This document shows positions 1 to 8,093 of a stretch of DNA of 64,000 nt, piece by piece. The stretch lies in assembly GCF_000820515.1 (NCBI RefSeq), contig NZ_JXDG01000061.1:1-64000 (forward strand). Reading direction: 5' to 3'. A program made the translations under genes and the position numbers. Positions within the stretch are counted from its first letter, which is position 1; each line of letters begins with the position of its first letter. The notes below the pieces were generated by a model, which did not search any database, had not been told where the DNA came from, and worked only from the letters and a program-made list of their open reading frames with translations. The DNA is from Pseudomonas batumici. Lineage in GTDB: Bacteria > Pseudomonadota > Gammaproteobacteria > Pseudomonadales > Pseudomonadaceae.

Positions 1-42
1 GGCGAGTTCTCGTACAGACCCTAATAGCAACGGTTATGAATC

Positions 43-68
43 ACAACGGCGCCCGTGGGCGCCGTTGT
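43..68 (+). terminator. GC-rich hairpin at left edge
   Basis: A perfect inverted repeat, ACAACGGCGCCC paired with GGGCGCCGTTGT around a two-base turn, is followed by a weak T-rich stretch (CGTTTCTGTT). It probably ends a transcript whose gene lies outside the window to the left. The T-run is poor, so termination is inferred. Confidence 0.45.
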
Positions 69-159
69 CGTTTCTGTTGGTCGGGTTGATTTCCATTGTC
101 ACCGGAACGTCACCTTGACACGCCAGTCTGTCGCCCTTCGATAGCCCACGGAGCTTGTC

Positions 160-366
160 ATGCTGCACGCAGAAAACCAGGATCGCCTTTACCTGATCGC
201 CCCCAGCGACGAACAGCAAGCCCTGGTGGACGCCATGTCGTTCAACGTCCAGGATCGCCATTGGCTGGTGTATTGCGCATTGGGAGGGCATCAGCACGCC
301 GATCTGCCGGAAACGGATCTGCTGACGGGGGTGAGCGTGCTGGATCTTTATGTGGAGGCGGCGTGA
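160..366 (+). CDS. small conserved-type hypothetical protein
   Basis: This encodes 68 residues with no signal peptide, membrane segment or motif that I recognise. The ATG at 160 has a plausible Shine-Dalgarno (ACGGAG) about seven bases upstream, and the composition is normal for a Pseudomonas gene, which supports it over the overlapping 110-residue frame. The protein is acidic and mixed, with a WLVYCALGG segment near residues 35-43 and a hydrophobic end (VSVLDLYVEAA). It stands alone between the left-edge hairpin and the convergent yajG-like gene. No function can be assigned. Confidence 0.6.
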   Translation: MLHAENQDRLYLIAPSDEQQALVDAMSFNVQDRHWLVYCALGGHQHADLPETDLLTGVSVLDLYVEAA

Positions 367-390
367 GCCGTCCCCACATGACTCATATCA

Positions 391-975
391 TTATTCGCTC
401 AGCAGCTGGCCGATTTTCGGGTCCTTGAACACCCGGGTCAGCGCATCGCTCAACACGTCGCTGATCAGCTTGGTGTTCGACTCTTCGTTCGGCGCCATGC
501 CGAAACGCTGGTTCAAGGACGCCCCATAGCTACCGCTGTAATGACGGTTGCCGCTGCTCACATCGGAACGGAAGTTGGCACCGATGTTCGCCTCGGTCAC
601 ATAAACCCCCTCTTTCGGCGACTGATAGGTCAGGTCGGACAGGGTCACGGTCAATACCGGCACATTCATGGCATTCGGCGACGGGGTGAAGCCCAGCAGG
701 CGTACCGCAGCTTCGGCCTGGGCCTGCAGCTTCGGCATCAGGTCGGCACTTTGCACGGTAATGGCGCTGGTCTCGGGGTACAGGCCACCCCGGGTACCCA
801 ACACCGGCGAGCGGCGACCGTCCACCACCCGCACCACCACCGGCTGGCCATGGCCGATCGGCGCCAGTTGCACGGTGAGCTTGGGTTGCGGGCTGAGTTG
901 TTGCGGGCTGTTGGCACAGCCGACAAGCGTCAAACTGGTTACTGTGATCAAACCGAACAACAGGCGTTGCAACAT
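391..975 (-). CDS. YajG-family outer membrane lipoprotein
   Basis: The product of about 194 residues begins with a lipoprotein signal: a short basic start, a hydrophobic stretch and the lipobox LVGC, so the mature protein would be acylated on that Cys and anchored in an envelope membrane. The rest matches the YajG lipoprotein pattern, with beta-rich periplasmic sequence and conserved segments such as VRVVDGR and a C-terminal helix starting SNTKLISDVLSDAL. Another ATG lies six bases upstream (981), but the ribosome site GGAGAG directly abuts it and is well spaced for the ATG at 975. The gene is convergent with the small gene on its left. Family function is unknown, so the call is by family only. 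Confidence 0.75.
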   Translation of the reverse strand: MLQRLLFGLITVTSLTLVGCANSPQQLSPQPKLTVQLAPIGHGQPVVVRVVDGRRSPVLGTRGGLYPETSAITVQSADLMPKLQAQAEAAVRLLGFTPSPNAMNVPVLTVTLSDLTYQSPKEGVYVTEANIGANFRSDVSSGNRHYSGSYGASLNQRFGMAPNEESNTKLISDVLSDALTRVFKDPKIGQLLSE

Positions 976-981
976 GCTCAT

Positions 982-1902
982 CTCTCCAAGGACCAGGCAT
1001 CATTCAGTCCCTGAGTATAGCGGGGCCCGGGTGTCGCTAACCAGCGTCGCCCGCACGGGCACGAACGTCCGGCAACCGCCCCCGGCCGTCATCTGGTCAC
1101 ACACCTGTCACACCGGTCTGCCACCCTGCGCACAACCTCTGATCGCTGAAACGCCCGGCACCTGACCGGATGCCGAATAAAAGTCATTAAACACGACCAT
1201 TTTTCCCCGTTTCTTAGTTACAATCTCCCCCCGATTATAAGGACGTCTCCTGATCGGGCCTCGCAGCACCGCCAATGCCCTTGCATCGGCACCTTCGTAC
1301 TGCCCACAGAGAGCCGCCCACACAGATCGAGTGAAGCCGGCGAGCTTGCTGATACCAGCGCAAACCACCGTTTTCAGCGAATCTGCCAGAGCTGCCCTTG
1401 CGCTCGCTCACTGCGTTGTTGGCCCGTGCCGCCTGCCCTTCCCGGCCGGTATTCGCACCACGGGCCCGGTGACAGACTGCGGCAGCCCTTTTTTGAGGTT
1501 CACGTCTTCAAAAGAGCGTGAAAAAACGGGTTTTCACAACTTCACGAGAGTGTGGCGAACAAATGAATAGTTTCGTGTCTGAACAGGCACCATCAGCGTC
1601 TCCAACGGCCCCATCACACAGGACCCGATACACCTCGACAGGTGCTTGACGCCTGTTCGCTTACGGATTTGGTTGCACGAATCGGACGCTCTTGACCATA
1701 AGTCGAATTGCCCGTGTTGCCCACACATGCGTTCATACGCACCTTGGGCCCACCGGCAGCGTCCGCTGAAGTTGCAAGAAATTGCGAAGAATCGGACATG
1801 GCCATCCTGGTCGGGTCATTGCGGGGCTAAGCTCAAACAAGCCCCTTCCATGCCCGGCAGCCATGCCGTCAATGTGGTGCTGCAGATTTTGGAGACGCGT
1901 TA
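982..1902. other. long intergenic region upstream of mqo
   Basis: About 920 bases separate the lipoprotein gene and mqo, which diverge. Only short overlapping frames without ribosome sites or protein-like composition occur here. A possible -10 element (TTATAA, 1236-1241) lies in a TC-rich stretch, and short runs of A and T occur near 1515-1535. mqo itself has a good ribosome site (GGAG about 11 bases before 1903). The region may hold a long 5' leader, a small RNA or upstream regulatory sites, but I see no clear terminator or known riboswitch. Confidence 0.4.
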
Positions 1903-3411
1903 ATGGCGCATAACGAAGCAGTCGATGTGGTCCTGGTAGGGGCCGGCATCATGAGTGCCACCCTTGCGGTGCTGCTCAAGGAGCTCGACCCCGCGATCAA
2001 GCTGGAAGTCGTCGAGCTGATGGATTCCGGTGCCGCGGAGAGTTCCAACCCGTGGAACAACGCCGGTACCGGCCATGCCGGCCTGTGCGAGCTGAACTAC
2101 ACGCCGCAGGCGGCTGACGGCTCCGTCAACATCAAGAAAGCCGTGCACATCAACACCCAGTTCGAGGTGTCGAAGCAGTTCTGGGCCTACCTGGCGCAGA
2201 AAGGCACCTTCGGCTCGTGCAAGTCCTTCATCAGCCCGGTACCGCACCTGAGCTTCGTCCAGGGCGACAAGGACATTGCCTTCCTCAAGAAGCGTTTTGA
2301 AAGCCTGCATCCGCACCATGCCTTCGCCGAGATGGAATACACCGAAGACCGCGCGAAGTTGGCCGAGTGGATGCCGCTGATGATGCAGGGCCGTCCGGCC
2401 GCCGAGCCGATTGCCGCGACCCGCGTGCTGAAAGGCACCGACGTCAACTTCGGTGCCCTGACCAACCAGTTGCTCAAGCACCTGACCAGCGCCCCCGACG
2501 CCCAGGTCAAGTACTGCAAGCGCGTGACCGGCCTCAAGCGCAACGGCGCCGGCTGGACCGTGAGCATCAAGGACGTGAACAGCGGCAACAGCCGTGAAGT
2601 CGATGCCAAGTTCGTCTTCCTCGGCGCCGGCGGCGCGGCCCTGCCGCTGCTGCAGGCTTCGGGCATCGAGGAAAGCAAGGGCTTCGGCGGCTTCCCGGTC
2701 AGCGGCCAGTGGCTGCGTTGCGACAACCCGGAAGTGGTCAAGCACCACCAGGCCAAGGTCTACAGCCAGGCCGCCGTGGGTTCGCCACCGATGTCCGTGC
2801 CGCACCTGGACACCCGTGTGGTCGATGGCAAGAAGTCCCTGCTGTTCGGGCCTTATGCCGGTTTCACCACCAAGTTCCTCAAGCATGGTTCGCTGATGGA
2901 CCTGCCGCTGTCGGTGCGCGTTGGCAACATCGGCCCGATGCTGGCCGTGGCCCGCGACAACATGGACCTGACCAAGTACCTGATCAGCGAAGTGATGCAG
3001 TCCATGGAGCAGCGCCTGGAATCCCTGCGCCGCTTCTACCCGGAGGTGAAAGCCGAGGACTGGCGCCTGGAAACGGCCGGCCAACGGGTGCAGATCATCA
3101 AGAAAGACCCGAAGAAAGGCGGCATCCTGCAGTTCGGTACCGAACTGGTGGCGGCCAAGGACGGTACGCTGGCCGCCCTGCTCGGCGCCTCGCCGGGCGC
3201 TTCGGTCACCGTGTCGATCATGCTGGAACTGATCGAGCGCTGCTTCCCGGAAAAAGCCAAGGGTGAGTGGGCGGCCAAGCTCCATGAGATCTTCCCGGCA
3301 CGGGAAAAGGTCCTGGAGACGGATGCGGCGCTGTATCGCAAGATCAACGCGCAGAACAACCTCCGCCTGGAACTGGTGGAGCCGAGCAGCGAGACCGAAA
3401 GCTACGCTTGA
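1903..3411 (+). CDS. mqo: malate:quinone oxidoreductase
   Basis: This 502-residue FAD enzyme oxidises malate to oxaloacetate and passes electrons to quinone at the inner membrane, replacing or assisting soluble malate dehydrogenase in the TCA cycle. The N-terminus carries the dinucleotide fold (LVGAGIMSATLA, residues 11-22) and the family block ESSNPWNNAGTGHAGLCELNYTP starts near residue 46. The C-terminal half has QFGTELVAAKDGTLAALLGASPGAS, typical of Mqo. Length fits the family. It is preceded by a long untranslated region and followed at once by a strong terminator, so it is probably transcribed alone. Pseudomonas often has two mqo genes; the small PA4642-type gene downstream suggests this one is the mqoB-type locus. 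Confidence 0.95.
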   Translation: MAHNEAVDVVLVGAGIMSATLAVLLKELDPAIKLEVVELMDSGAAESSNPWNNAGTGHAGLCELNYTPQAADGSVNIKKAVHINTQFEVSKQFWAYLAQKGTFGSCKSFISPVPHLSFVQGDKDIAFLKKRFESLHPHHAFAEMEYTEDRAKLAEWMPLMMQGRPAAEPIAATRVLKGTDVNFGALTNQLLKHLTSAPDAQVKYCKRVTGLKRNGAGWTVSIKDVNSGNSREVDAKFVFLGAGGAALPLLQASGIEESKGFGGFPVSGQWLRCDNPEVVKHHQAKVYSQAAVGSPPMSVPHLDTRVVDGKKSLLFGPYAGFTTKFLKHGSLMDLPLSVRVGNIGPMLAVARDNMDLTKYLISEVMQSMEQRLESLRRFYPEVKAEDWRLETAGQRVQIIKKDPKKGGILQFGTELVAAKDGTLAALLGASPGASVTVSIMLELIERCFPEKAKGEWAAKLHEIFPAREKVLETDAALYRKINAQNNLRLELVEPSSETESYA

Positions 3412-3427
3412 GGTGATCGCGCAATGA

Positions 3428-3468
3428 AAAACGCCCCGTTCTTCGGTTGAAGAACGGGGCGTTTTTTT
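3428..3468 (+). terminator. rho-independent terminator of mqo
   Basis: An A-run, a 14-base perfect stem (ACGCCCCGTTCTTC with GAAGAACGGGGCGT) and a T7 tract lie just after the mqo stop. The flanking A-run makes it potentially bidirectional, so it could also end the convergent gene at 3517. Confidence 0.9.
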
Positions 3469-3483
3469 AGCTCAGAATCAAAT

Positions 3484-3511
3484 GTGGCGAGCGGGCTTGC
3501 CCGCTCGCCAC
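3484..3511. repeat. REP-like palindrome
   Basis: The sequence GTGGCGAGCGGG-CTTG-CCCGCTCGCCAC is a perfect inverted repeat of the type scattered through Pseudomonas genomes. It lies between convergent mqo and the small gene at 3517. A near copy occurs at 42758-42785. Confidence 0.8.
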
Positions 3512-3516
3512 AGGAG

Positions 3517-3804
3517 TCAGCCGCGAGCGCTGTCGATCAACTCGATATAGTCGCCGGCATTGCGCTGATCGCGGATCAGGGCGACGAAGTCCTGGCCGTG
3601 CTCGTCCTTGCCGTCGAGGTCGTAGCCGGCTTCCTTGAAGAACACCAGGAACCGCTCGAAATCGTCGATACGCAGGCCACGGTAGGCCTTGATCAGCTTG
3701 TGCAGGGACGGCGAGGTGGCATCGGCCGGCTCGAAATCGAGAAACAACTTGATCTGCGCATCGCCGATCTCGTCACCAATCACCTGTTTCTTATCTTTGC
3801 GCAT
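3517..3804 (-). CDS. PA4642-family small protein
   Basis: This is a 95-residue acidic, helical cytoplasmic protein of unknown function. It resembles the small protein that sits beside mqoB in P. aeruginosa (PA4642). The sequence starts MRKDKKQVIGDEIGDAQIKLF and holds a central block LIKAYRGLRIDDFERFLVFF, then GHEQDF-type sequence and a helical end. The ATG at 3804 has GGAG well placed upstream. It converges on mqo. The family assignment is from memory of the sequence pattern and the neighbour; no catalytic motif is visible. Confidence 0.75.
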   Translation of the reverse strand: MRKDKKQVIGDEIGDAQIKLFLDFEPADATSPSLHKLIKAYRGLRIDDFERFLVFFKEAGYDLDGKDEHGQDFVALIRDQRNAGDYIELIDSARG

Positions 3805-4008
3805 TACCGGCTCCAGCCAACAGACATTACACGGGGCAGGCAGTTTACCCCTGCCTCTGCTCCGGTCTCAACGAGTACGAACTGATCCGGTCCACCTGTG
3901 CGCCAACGGCAAAAAACCTGACGGTAAAAACTGTGCTCCGAAGCCCGCACGTGGCGTCTAGCAGCATGTAGACCCGCAACCCGGCGGGAAGTGACTGCGA
4001 GCCCGAGC

Positions 4009-4917
4009 ATGCAAGCGCTGTTGAACGAGATCCTTGATGAAGTCCGGCCATTGATCGGCCGGGGCAAAGTGGCCAATTACATTCCGGCGCTGGCGGATGT
4101 GCCGGGCAATCAACTGGGCGTTGCCGTGTACAGCAACGACGGCGAGGTGTTCCAGGCCGGCGACGCGCAGACGCCGTTCTCGATCCAGAGTATTTCCAAG
4201 GTCTTCAGCCTGGTGCAGGCGATCGGCCACTCCGGCGAGGCGATCTGGGAGCGGCTGGGCCATGAGCCCTCCGGGCAGCCCTTCAACTCGCTGGTGCAGC
4301 TGGAGTTCGAACGCGGCCGCCCACGCAATCCGTTCATCAACGCCGGTGCCCTGGTGATCTGCGATATCAACCAGTCGCGCTTCGCCGCGCCGGCGTTGTC
4401 GATGCGCGATTTCGTCCGGCGCCTGTCGGGCAACATGCAGATAATGGTGGACGGCAAGGTGGCCGAATCGGAATACCAGCACCGCGCACGCAACGCAGCC
4501 ATGGCGTACCTGATGCAATCGTTCGGCAACTTTCACAACGATGTGGAGGCGGTGCTGCGCAGTTACTTCAGCCACTGTGCGCTGCGCATGAACTGCATCG
4601 ACCTGGCGCGGGCATTCTGCTTCCTGGCCAATGACGGCTTCTGCAAGCACAGCGGCGAGCAGATCCTGACCCGCCGCCAGACCCAGCAGGTCAACTCGAT
4701 CATGGCCACCAGTGGGTTGTATGACGAGGCCGGGAATTTTGCCTATCGGGTCGGCTTGCCGGGCAAGAGCGGCGTGGGTGGCGGGATTGTCGCGGTGGTG
4801 CCGGGACGCTTTACCGTGTGCGTCTGGTCGCCGGAGCTGAATGCGGCCGGCAACTCGCTGGTGGGGATGGCGGCGCTGGAACTGCTGAGCGAGCGGATCG
4901 GTTGGTCGGTGTTCTAG
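4009..4917 (+). CDS. glsA: glutaminase
   Basis: The enzyme hydrolyses L-glutamine to glutamate and ammonia in the cytoplasm. Counted from the ATG at 4009 it has 302 residues, the usual length, and begins MQALLNEILDEVRPLIGRGK as in Pseudomonas homologues. An in-frame GTG at 3991 would add six residues and cannot be excluded. The serine-dependent beta-lactamase-like fold shows in SIQSISKVFSL with the SxxK pair (S61, K64), in NPFINAGALVICD near residue 113, and in the glycine-rich GLPGKSGVGGGIVAVVPG near the end. It stands alone between the PA4642-type gene and the galactarate operon. Confidence 0.93.
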   Translation: MQALLNEILDEVRPLIGRGKVANYIPALADVPGNQLGVAVYSNDGEVFQAGDAQTPFSIQSISKVFSLVQAIGHSGEAIWERLGHEPSGQPFNSLVQLEFERGRPRNPFINAGALVICDINQSRFAAPALSMRDFVRRLSGNMQIMVDGKVAESEYQHRARNAAMAYLMQSFGNFHNDVEAVLRSYFSHCALRMNCIDLARAFCFLANDGFCKHSGEQILTRRQTQQVNSIMATSGLYDEAGNFAYRVGLPGKSGVGGGIVAVVPGRFTVCVWSPELNAAGNSLVGMAALELLSERIGWSVF

Positions 4918-4940
4918 GCAGGGACACCGCGTTATCGTTC

Positions 4941-5053
4941 ATCGCGAGCAAGCTTGCTCCTACAGGATTGCGCCGTACGCAAAATATCGTTTCGATACGG
5001 ACACTGTAGGAGCCTGGCTTGTCGGGACGCCGCACCGCAGCGATGAGGCCCTC
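4941..5053. repeat. REP-like inverted pair
   Basis: Two imperfect REP-type units face each other: GAGCAAGCTTGCTCCTACAG on the left and CTGTAGGAGCCTGGCTTG on the right. They fill the gap between convergent glsA and garD and could act as a transcript end. Confidence 0.6.
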
Positions 5054-5068
5054 AAGCCCTGCACAAAC

Positions 5069-6622
5069 TCAGGTAATCGGCGCCGGATTGAACAAGGTAA
5101 TGTCGTTGTGCAGCTTGTGCCGCTCGGCCCAGGTCTGCTGTTTGCCGCTGGCGACATCCAGGTAGTAGTGGAACAACTCCCAGCCCAGCTCCTCGATCGT
5201 GGCCCGCCCGGTCGCAATGCGCCCTGCGTCGATATCGATCAGGTCCGGCCAGCGCTGCGCCAGCTCGGTGCGGGTCGAGACCTTCACCACCGGTGCCATC
5301 GCCAAGCCATAAGGCGTACCGCGCCCCGTGGTGAACACATGCAGGTTCATCCCGGCCGCCAGCTGCAAGGTACCGCAGACAAAATCACTGGCCGGCGTCG
5401 CGCAGAAGATCAGGCCCTTGCGCGTGAAGCGCTCGCCCGGCCCCAGCACCCCGTTGATCGCGCTGCTGCCGGACTTGACGATGGAGCCCAGGGACTTCTC
5501 GACAATGTTCGACAACCCGCCCTTCTTGTTCCCCGGCGTGGTATTGGCGCTGCGGTCGGCCTCGCCCTTGGCCAGGTAGCGGTCGTACCAGTCCATCTCG
5601 CGCACCAGCGCCTCGGCCACCGGCAGGTTCTCCGCCCGCGAGGTCAGCAGGTAGATCGCATCGCGCACTTCCGTCACTTCGGAAAACATCACCGTCGCCC
5701 CGGCCCGCAACAGCAGATCGGAGGCATAGCCCAAGGCCGGGTTGGCGGTGATCCCGGAAAACGCATCGCTGCCGCCACATTGCATGCCGAGAATCAGCTC
5801 CGACGCCGGCACCGTTTCCCGGCGCCGCTGATCGAGTTTCTTCAGGCGGGTTTCCGCCAGCGCCATGATCTGCTCGATCATTTCGGTAAAGCCGTGGCTG
5901 GCATCCTGCAAGCGATACAACCAGGGCTCGCTCAGGTCCACCGAGCTGTCGCCCTCGTGCATCACCTGCCCGGCCAGCAGCTTCTCGCAGCCGAGACTGA
6001 TCACCAGCGCCTCGCCCCCCAGGTTCGGGTTGCGCGCCAGGTTGCGCACGGTGCGGATCGGGATATAGGCGTCGGCCGCGCTGATCGCCACGCCGCAACC
6101 GTAGCTGTGGGTCAAGGCCACCACATCGTCGACATGCGGGTACTTGGGCAGCAGTTCGTCCTTGATGCGCTTGACCGCATGGTCCAGCACACCGGTCACG
6201 CACTGCACCGTGGTGGTGATGCCGAGGATATTGCGCGTGCCCACGGTGCCGTCGGCATTGCGATAGCCCTCGAAGGTGAAGCCCTCGAGCGGCGCCTGGG
6301 CCGCCGGTACATCGGTGGACAGCGGCAGGCTGTCCAGCGGTGGCGCGGTGGGCATGCGCAACTGATCCTCCTTGACCCAACTGCCACGGGGAATCGGCGC
6401 CAGCGCATAACCGATGACCTGGCCGTAGCGGATCACTTCGCCGCCCTCGGCGATGTCCACCAGGGTCACCTTGTGGCTCTGCGGAATGGGCTCGCGGGTC
6501 ACCAGGACGTCCGCGAACTCGGTGCCGGCCGGCACGCCCTGGTCATTGACCACGATCACCACGTTGTCCCGCTCGTGCAGGCGGATGTAGCGCGGCGAAT
6601 CGGAATGTTCAATCAACTGCAT
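5069..6622 (-). CDS. garD: D-galactarate dehydratase
   Basis: This UxaA/GarD-family iron-dependent dehydratase of 517 residues would convert galactarate to 5-dehydro-4-deoxy-D-glucarate, the first step of galactarate use. An N-terminal SAF-like domain (residues 1-90) is followed by the long catalytic domain with FEGYRNADGTVGTRN near residue 119, THSYGCGVAIS near 171, and GMQCGGSDAFSGITANPALG near 278. The length matches GarD rather than shorter altronate dehydratases. It is the last gene of a four-gene minus-strand operon with kdgD, an aldehyde dehydrogenase and an MFS transporter, which together form a complete route to 2-oxoglutarate. The ATG at 6622 has GAGGAG upstream and lies 11 bases from the transporter stop. 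Confidence 0.9.
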   Translation of the reverse strand: MQLIEHSDSPRYIRLHERDNVVIVVNDQGVPAGTEFADVLVTREPIPQSHKVTLVDIAEGGEVIRYGQVIGYALAPIPRGSWVKEDQLRMPTAPPLDSLPLSTDVPAAQAPLEGFTFEGYRNADGTVGTRNILGITTTVQCVTGVLDHAVKRIKDELLPKYPHVDDVVALTHSYGCGVAISAADAYIPIRTVRNLARNPNLGGEALVISLGCEKLLAGQVMHEGDSSVDLSEPWLYRLQDASHGFTEMIEQIMALAETRLKKLDQRRRETVPASELILGMQCGGSDAFSGITANPALGYASDLLLRAGATVMFSEVTEVRDAIYLLTSRAENLPVAEALVREMDWYDRYLAKGEADRSANTTPGNKKGGLSNIVEKSLGSIVKSGSSAINGVLGPGERFTRKGLIFCATPASDFVCGTLQLAAGMNLHVFTTGRGTPYGLAMAPVVKVSTRTELAQRWPDLIDIDAGRIATGRATIEELGWELFHYYLDVASGKQQTWAERHKLHNDITLFNPAPIT

Positions 6623-6633
6623 GAAGCCGCTCC

Positions 6634-7995
6634 TCAGGAATGGGCTTGGGTCAGACGGGGCTCGGTATCGTGCCTGGGACCGGCCGGTGGCTCGCGCAGT
6701 TCGACCCGCTTGATCTCACCGACGATCACCACGTAGCTGATCACCGCCACCAGCGCATTGGCGCCGACGAACACCAGGGCCCACTTGAACGAGCCGGTGG
6801 CGCTGATGATGTAGCCGATCACGATCGGCGTGGTGATGGACGCGATATTGCCGAACATGTTGAACAGGCCGCCACTCAAGCCGGCGATCTGCTTCGGCGA
6901 GGTGTCCGAGACCACCGCCCAGCCCAGCGCGCCGACGCCCTTGCCGAAGAACGCCAGGGCCATGAAGCCCACCACCATCCATTCGATGTCCACATAGTTG
7001 CAGGCGACGATGGTGGTGGAGAGCAGCAGGCCGCCAATGATCGGCGCCTTGCGGGCGAAGGTCAGGCTGTGGCCGCGGCGCAGCAGGTAGTCGGAAATGA
7101 TCCCGCCCAGCACACCGCCGACAAAGCCGCAGATCGCCGGCAAGGAGGCGATGAAGCCGGCCTTGAGGATGGTCATGCCGCGTTCCTGCACCAGGTACAC
7201 CGGGAACCAGGTCAGGAAGAAATAGGTGATGCCGTTGATGCAGTACTGGCCCAGGTAGACGCCGAGCATCATGCGGTTGGTCAGCAGTTGACGCACGTAG
7301 TCCCACTTCGGACCGCCACCGGCGGCCTTGCCCTGGTCCATGTCGACCATGCCGCCGTTCTCGGCGATATGGACGAACTCGGCCTCGTTGATCATCGGGT
7401 GCTGGCGCGGGCTGTGGATGATTTTCAGCCAGATCAGCGAGAACAGCACGCCGAGGCCGCCCATCACCAGGAACACGTGCTGCCAGCCGAAGACGAACAC
7501 GATCCAGCCCATCAGCGGCGCGAACAGGACGGTGGCGAAGTATTGCGCGGAGTTGAAGATCGCCGAGGCGGTACCGCGTTCGGCGGTGGGGAACCAGGCC
7601 GCGACGATGCGGGCGTTACCGGGAAAGGACGGCGCTTCGGCCAAGCCCACCAGGAAGCGCAGCATGAACAGCGCAACCACGGCGGTGGAGACGCCGAGCT
7701 CGCCGACATAGCCTTGCAGCGCGGTGAACAGCGACCAGGTGAAGATGCTCAGGGCGTAGACTTTCTTCGAGCCGAAACGGTCGAGCAGCCAGCCGCCGGG
7801 AATCTGCCCGAGCACATAGGCCCAGCCGAAGGCGGAGAAGATATAACCGAGGGTGACGGCATCGATGCCGAGGCTCTTCTGCAGGCTGGAGCCGGCAATA
7901 GCGATGGTGGCACGGTCGGCGTAGTTGATCGTGGTCACCAGGAACAGCATGAGCAGTATCAAATAGCGGACGTGGGTCTGCTTGATCGCTTGCAT
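6634..7995 (-). CDS. gudP: MFS sugar-acid transporter (glucarate/galactarate type)
   Basis: This 453-residue inner-membrane carrier has twelve predicted hydrophobic spans and looks like the anion:cation symporter family that takes up hexarates (GudP/GarP). The N-terminus reads HVRYLILLMLFLVTTINYADRATIAIAG, a hallmark of that family, and the loop GGWLLDRFGSKKVYALS near residue 66 is the MFS motif A. RFLVGLAEAPSFPGNARIVAAWFP follows. It sits between garD and the semialdehyde dehydrogenase gene, so galactarate and/or glucarate is the likely substrate. The ATG at 7995 has GGGAG upstream. The exact substrate is inferred from context. Confidence 0.85.
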   Translation of the reverse strand: MQAIKQTHVRYLILLMLFLVTTINYADRATIAIAGSSLQKSLGIDAVTLGYIFSAFGWAYVLGQIPGGWLLDRFGSKKVYALSIFTWSLFTALQGYVGELGVSTAVVALFMLRFLVGLAEAPSFPGNARIVAAWFPTAERGTASAIFNSAQYFATVLFAPLMGWIVFVFGWQHVFLVMGGLGVLFSLIWLKIIHSPRQHPMINEAEFVHIAENGGMVDMDQGKAAGGGPKWDYVRQLLTNRMMLGVYLGQYCINGITYFFLTWFPVYLVQERGMTILKAGFIASLPAICGFVGGVLGGIISDYLLRRGHSLTFARKAPIIGGLLLSTTIVACNYVDIEWMVVGFMALAFFGKGVGALGWAVVSDTSPKQIAGLSGGLFNMFGNIASITTPIVIGYIISATGSFKWALVFVGANALVAVISYVVIVGEIKRVELREPPAGPRHDTEPRLTQAHS

Positions 7996-8093
7996 GTAGA
8001 TGTACTCCCACTCTTTATTTTTTTACGCGGGTAAAACATTCAGGGATGTACCGCACGGGGCTTCAGGCAAGGGCCCCGTGCGGGTAGAGCGGG

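Noticed and set aside
1331..1903. Small plus-strand genes at 1331-1570 and 1646-1903
   Set aside because: No ribosome sites, low-complexity composition and no protein-like pattern.
1900..3285. 461-codon minus-strand frame opposite mqo
   Set aside because: It lies wholly within mqo, is rich in His, Gln and Gly as expected for the complement of a GC-rich gene, and has no ribosome site.
5108..6736. 542-codon plus-strand frame opposite garD
   Set aside because: Shadow of garD; composition (many Arg, Gln, His) is not that of a real protein.
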